Positions 61,325 through 64,000 of a stretch of 64,000 nt of DNA are shown here, piece after piece. Every line of letters starts with the position of its first letter. Position 1 is the first letter of the stretch. The notes under the pieces are model-generated. The model was not told the DNA's origin. It saw only the letters and a list, made by a program, of their open reading frames with translations, and made no database searches. The DNA is taken from positions 496,001-560,000 of the forward strand of contig CAVPAL010000007.1 of NCBI GenBank assembly GCA_963701435.1, read 5' to 3'. The stretch is from JAACFF01 sp963701435. GTDB lineage: Bacteria > Chloroflexota > Anaerolineae > Promineifilales > Promineifilaceae. Position numbers and translations under genes: made by a program.

Positions 61325-62275
61325 AGCCGGTGGACGGCCCAATTCAGTTTGGCGACGGCACGTGGCCGAGCACATGGTGCAGGTGGCCTACAACGCCCAG
61401 CACAAAATCCCCTGGCATTGGCCGGTTCCCGCCTATCTGGTCACCAAAGGGCATCGGCGCGGGCATTTTCATGCTGCTGGCGCTGGGCTTCGGCCTGAAC
61501 TGGTTTGACTTCGACGGCTTAACGGCCGTGGTCGGCGGGCTTCCTCTCGCTGCTCTTCATCGGCCTGACGACCGTTTTCCTGGTCATCGATCTGGAACGA
61601 CCGGAGCGCTTCCTCTACATTTTGCTGCGACCGCAGTGGAAAAGCTGGCTGGCGCGCGGCGCGTGCTGCTGATCGGCTTTACCATCGATTGCCGGCGCTG
61701 TGGTGGCTGTTTGAACTGGGCGCCTATCTGTACGATTATGATGTCACCGCTGTGCGCGCCATTTTCCTCTGGGTGGGGTTGCTCTTTGCCATTGGCACGG
61801 CCGTTTACACGGCATTCCTCTTTGCCCAGGCCGAAGGACGTGATTTGTGGCAAAGTCCGCTGCTGCCGTTCCATCTGGTCGTGCAGGCGTTGATGATCGG
61901 CAGCGGGCGTTTTGCTCATTGCTCGATTTGTTGATCGACATGCCGCCGGCATCTGGACAGCGCGTCGCTGGATTGTCTTCGTCGGGCGCTGATCTGGTGG
62001 ACCTGTTTGTCACGCTCATCGGCGAGTTCAGCATTCCCCACGCCAGCGAAGTGGCGGCCAAAGCGGCGCATGAAATCAGCCACGGCCGTTACCGGAATCA
62101 TTTCTGGTATGGCAGCATTGGCCTCGGCCATGTCGTTCCCGCTGCGCTTATCCTGGCGGCTAACGCACTCACAGCGGCGCACTTCTGGCCGCCGTCGCCG
62201 GTATCTGCGCGATCATCGGTCTGTACTTGTTTGAATATGCCTTCGTCATGGCCCGCAGGAAATTCCGAATAGTTG
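61325..62275 (+). pseudogene. NrfD/PsrC-like membrane subunit, multiple frameshifts
   Basis: Pieces in three frames read as one NrfD protein: VDGPIQFGDGTW, then EHMVQVAYNAQHKIPWHWPV, GAGIFMLLALGFGLNW, LLFIGLTTVFLVIDLERPER and RFLYILLRPQWKSWLARGA, ALWWLFELGAYLYDYDVTAV, GTAVYTAFLFAQAEGRD, and the conserved end GEFSIPHASEVAAKAAHEIS / HGRYRNHFWYGSIGLGH. This is the quinone-interacting integral membrane subunit of Psr/Phs-like complexes. Frame changes near 61365, 61447, 61540, 61670, 61915, 61990 and 62170. Boundaries are approximate. Confidence 0.75.
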
Positions 62276-62299
62276 ACCGCAAATAATCATGATGCTAGC

Positions 62300-64000
<1,701 letters not shown>

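Overview
This window looks like chromosomal DNA of a Chloroflexota bacterium, probably an Anaerolineae/Caldilineae/Ardenticatenia-type filamentous lineage, with GC near 50-55%. That guess rests on gene style: a phosphate ABC permease carrying PstS-like sequence, GEVED-domain surface proteins, large acidic lipoproteins with META, SdrD-like and NBR1-type Ig domains, and a fused E1 dehydrogenase. It is not a phylogenetic result. The most pervasive feature is a non-genic word: the palindrome ACGGCCGT occurs about 75 times by eye count, roughly once per 850 bases, where about one is expected by chance.

Layout. 1-5.4 kb (minus): phosphate regulon (response regulator, PhoR-like kinase, PstS, PstC, PstA-like protein cut by the window edge), with a PhoP-type box of four 6-mers at an exact 11-base period before pstS. 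5.5-10.1 kb (plus): MarR regulator and a heterodimeric ABC exporter with one degenerate ATP site. 10.2-16.7 kb (minus): four tandem secreted surface proteins that end in the same tail (TAVSLQ or TAVALQ, then a membrane helix, then RRR). Each has the same upstream promoter element, with an operator-like 14-mer exactly 33 bases upstream of a -10 hexamer. This cluster is the best candidate for an undescribed system. 17-20.3 kb: GMC oxidoreductase and a broken acyl-CoA ligase. 20.4-24.7 kb (minus): frameshifted DNA alkyl-transferase, TrmH-type methyltransferase, CBS-containing family II pyrophosphatase, GNAT, HemW. 25-30.5 kb (plus): NfeD-type membrane protease, an acyl-CoA ligase remnant, a 42-residue membrane peptide and a four-META lipoprotein, followed by tRNA-Asn. 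30.7-35.2 kb (minus): beta-CASP ribonuclease, RNase D and RecJ. 35.3-39.2 kb (plus): sugar dehydrogenase-like protein and two lipoproteins. 39.7-44.9 kb (plus): 2-oxoacid dehydrogenase E1 (alpha-beta fusion) and E2, GNAT, DinB-like protein. 44.9-54.9 kb (minus): thioesterase, DUF1028 protein, Lon, FolC and two large APC-type transporters with C-terminal stress-type domains. 55-58.3 kb: small membrane protein, arylamine N-acetyltransferase and a pentameric ligand-gated ion channel homologue with two extra N-terminal domains. 58.5-60.1 kb: a small scar region with a transposase-like remnant, an intact Phd/PIN toxin-antitoxin pair, a VapC tail and another truncated gene. 60.3-64 kb (plus): TusA, ferredoxin-type subunit, NrfD and molybdopterin oxidoreductase, i.e. 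a Psr/Phs-like complex whose three structural genes are broken by a dozen or more frameshifts.

Two families of short dispersed palindromic repeats sit between genes: a 117-150 bp element at 6.0 and 42.1 kb, and a roughly 65 bp hairpin at 24.8, 32.3 and 39.5 kb. The damage after 61 kb keeps protein similarity in shifting frames. Base-calling or assembly errors near a contig end explain that at least as well as true gene decay.
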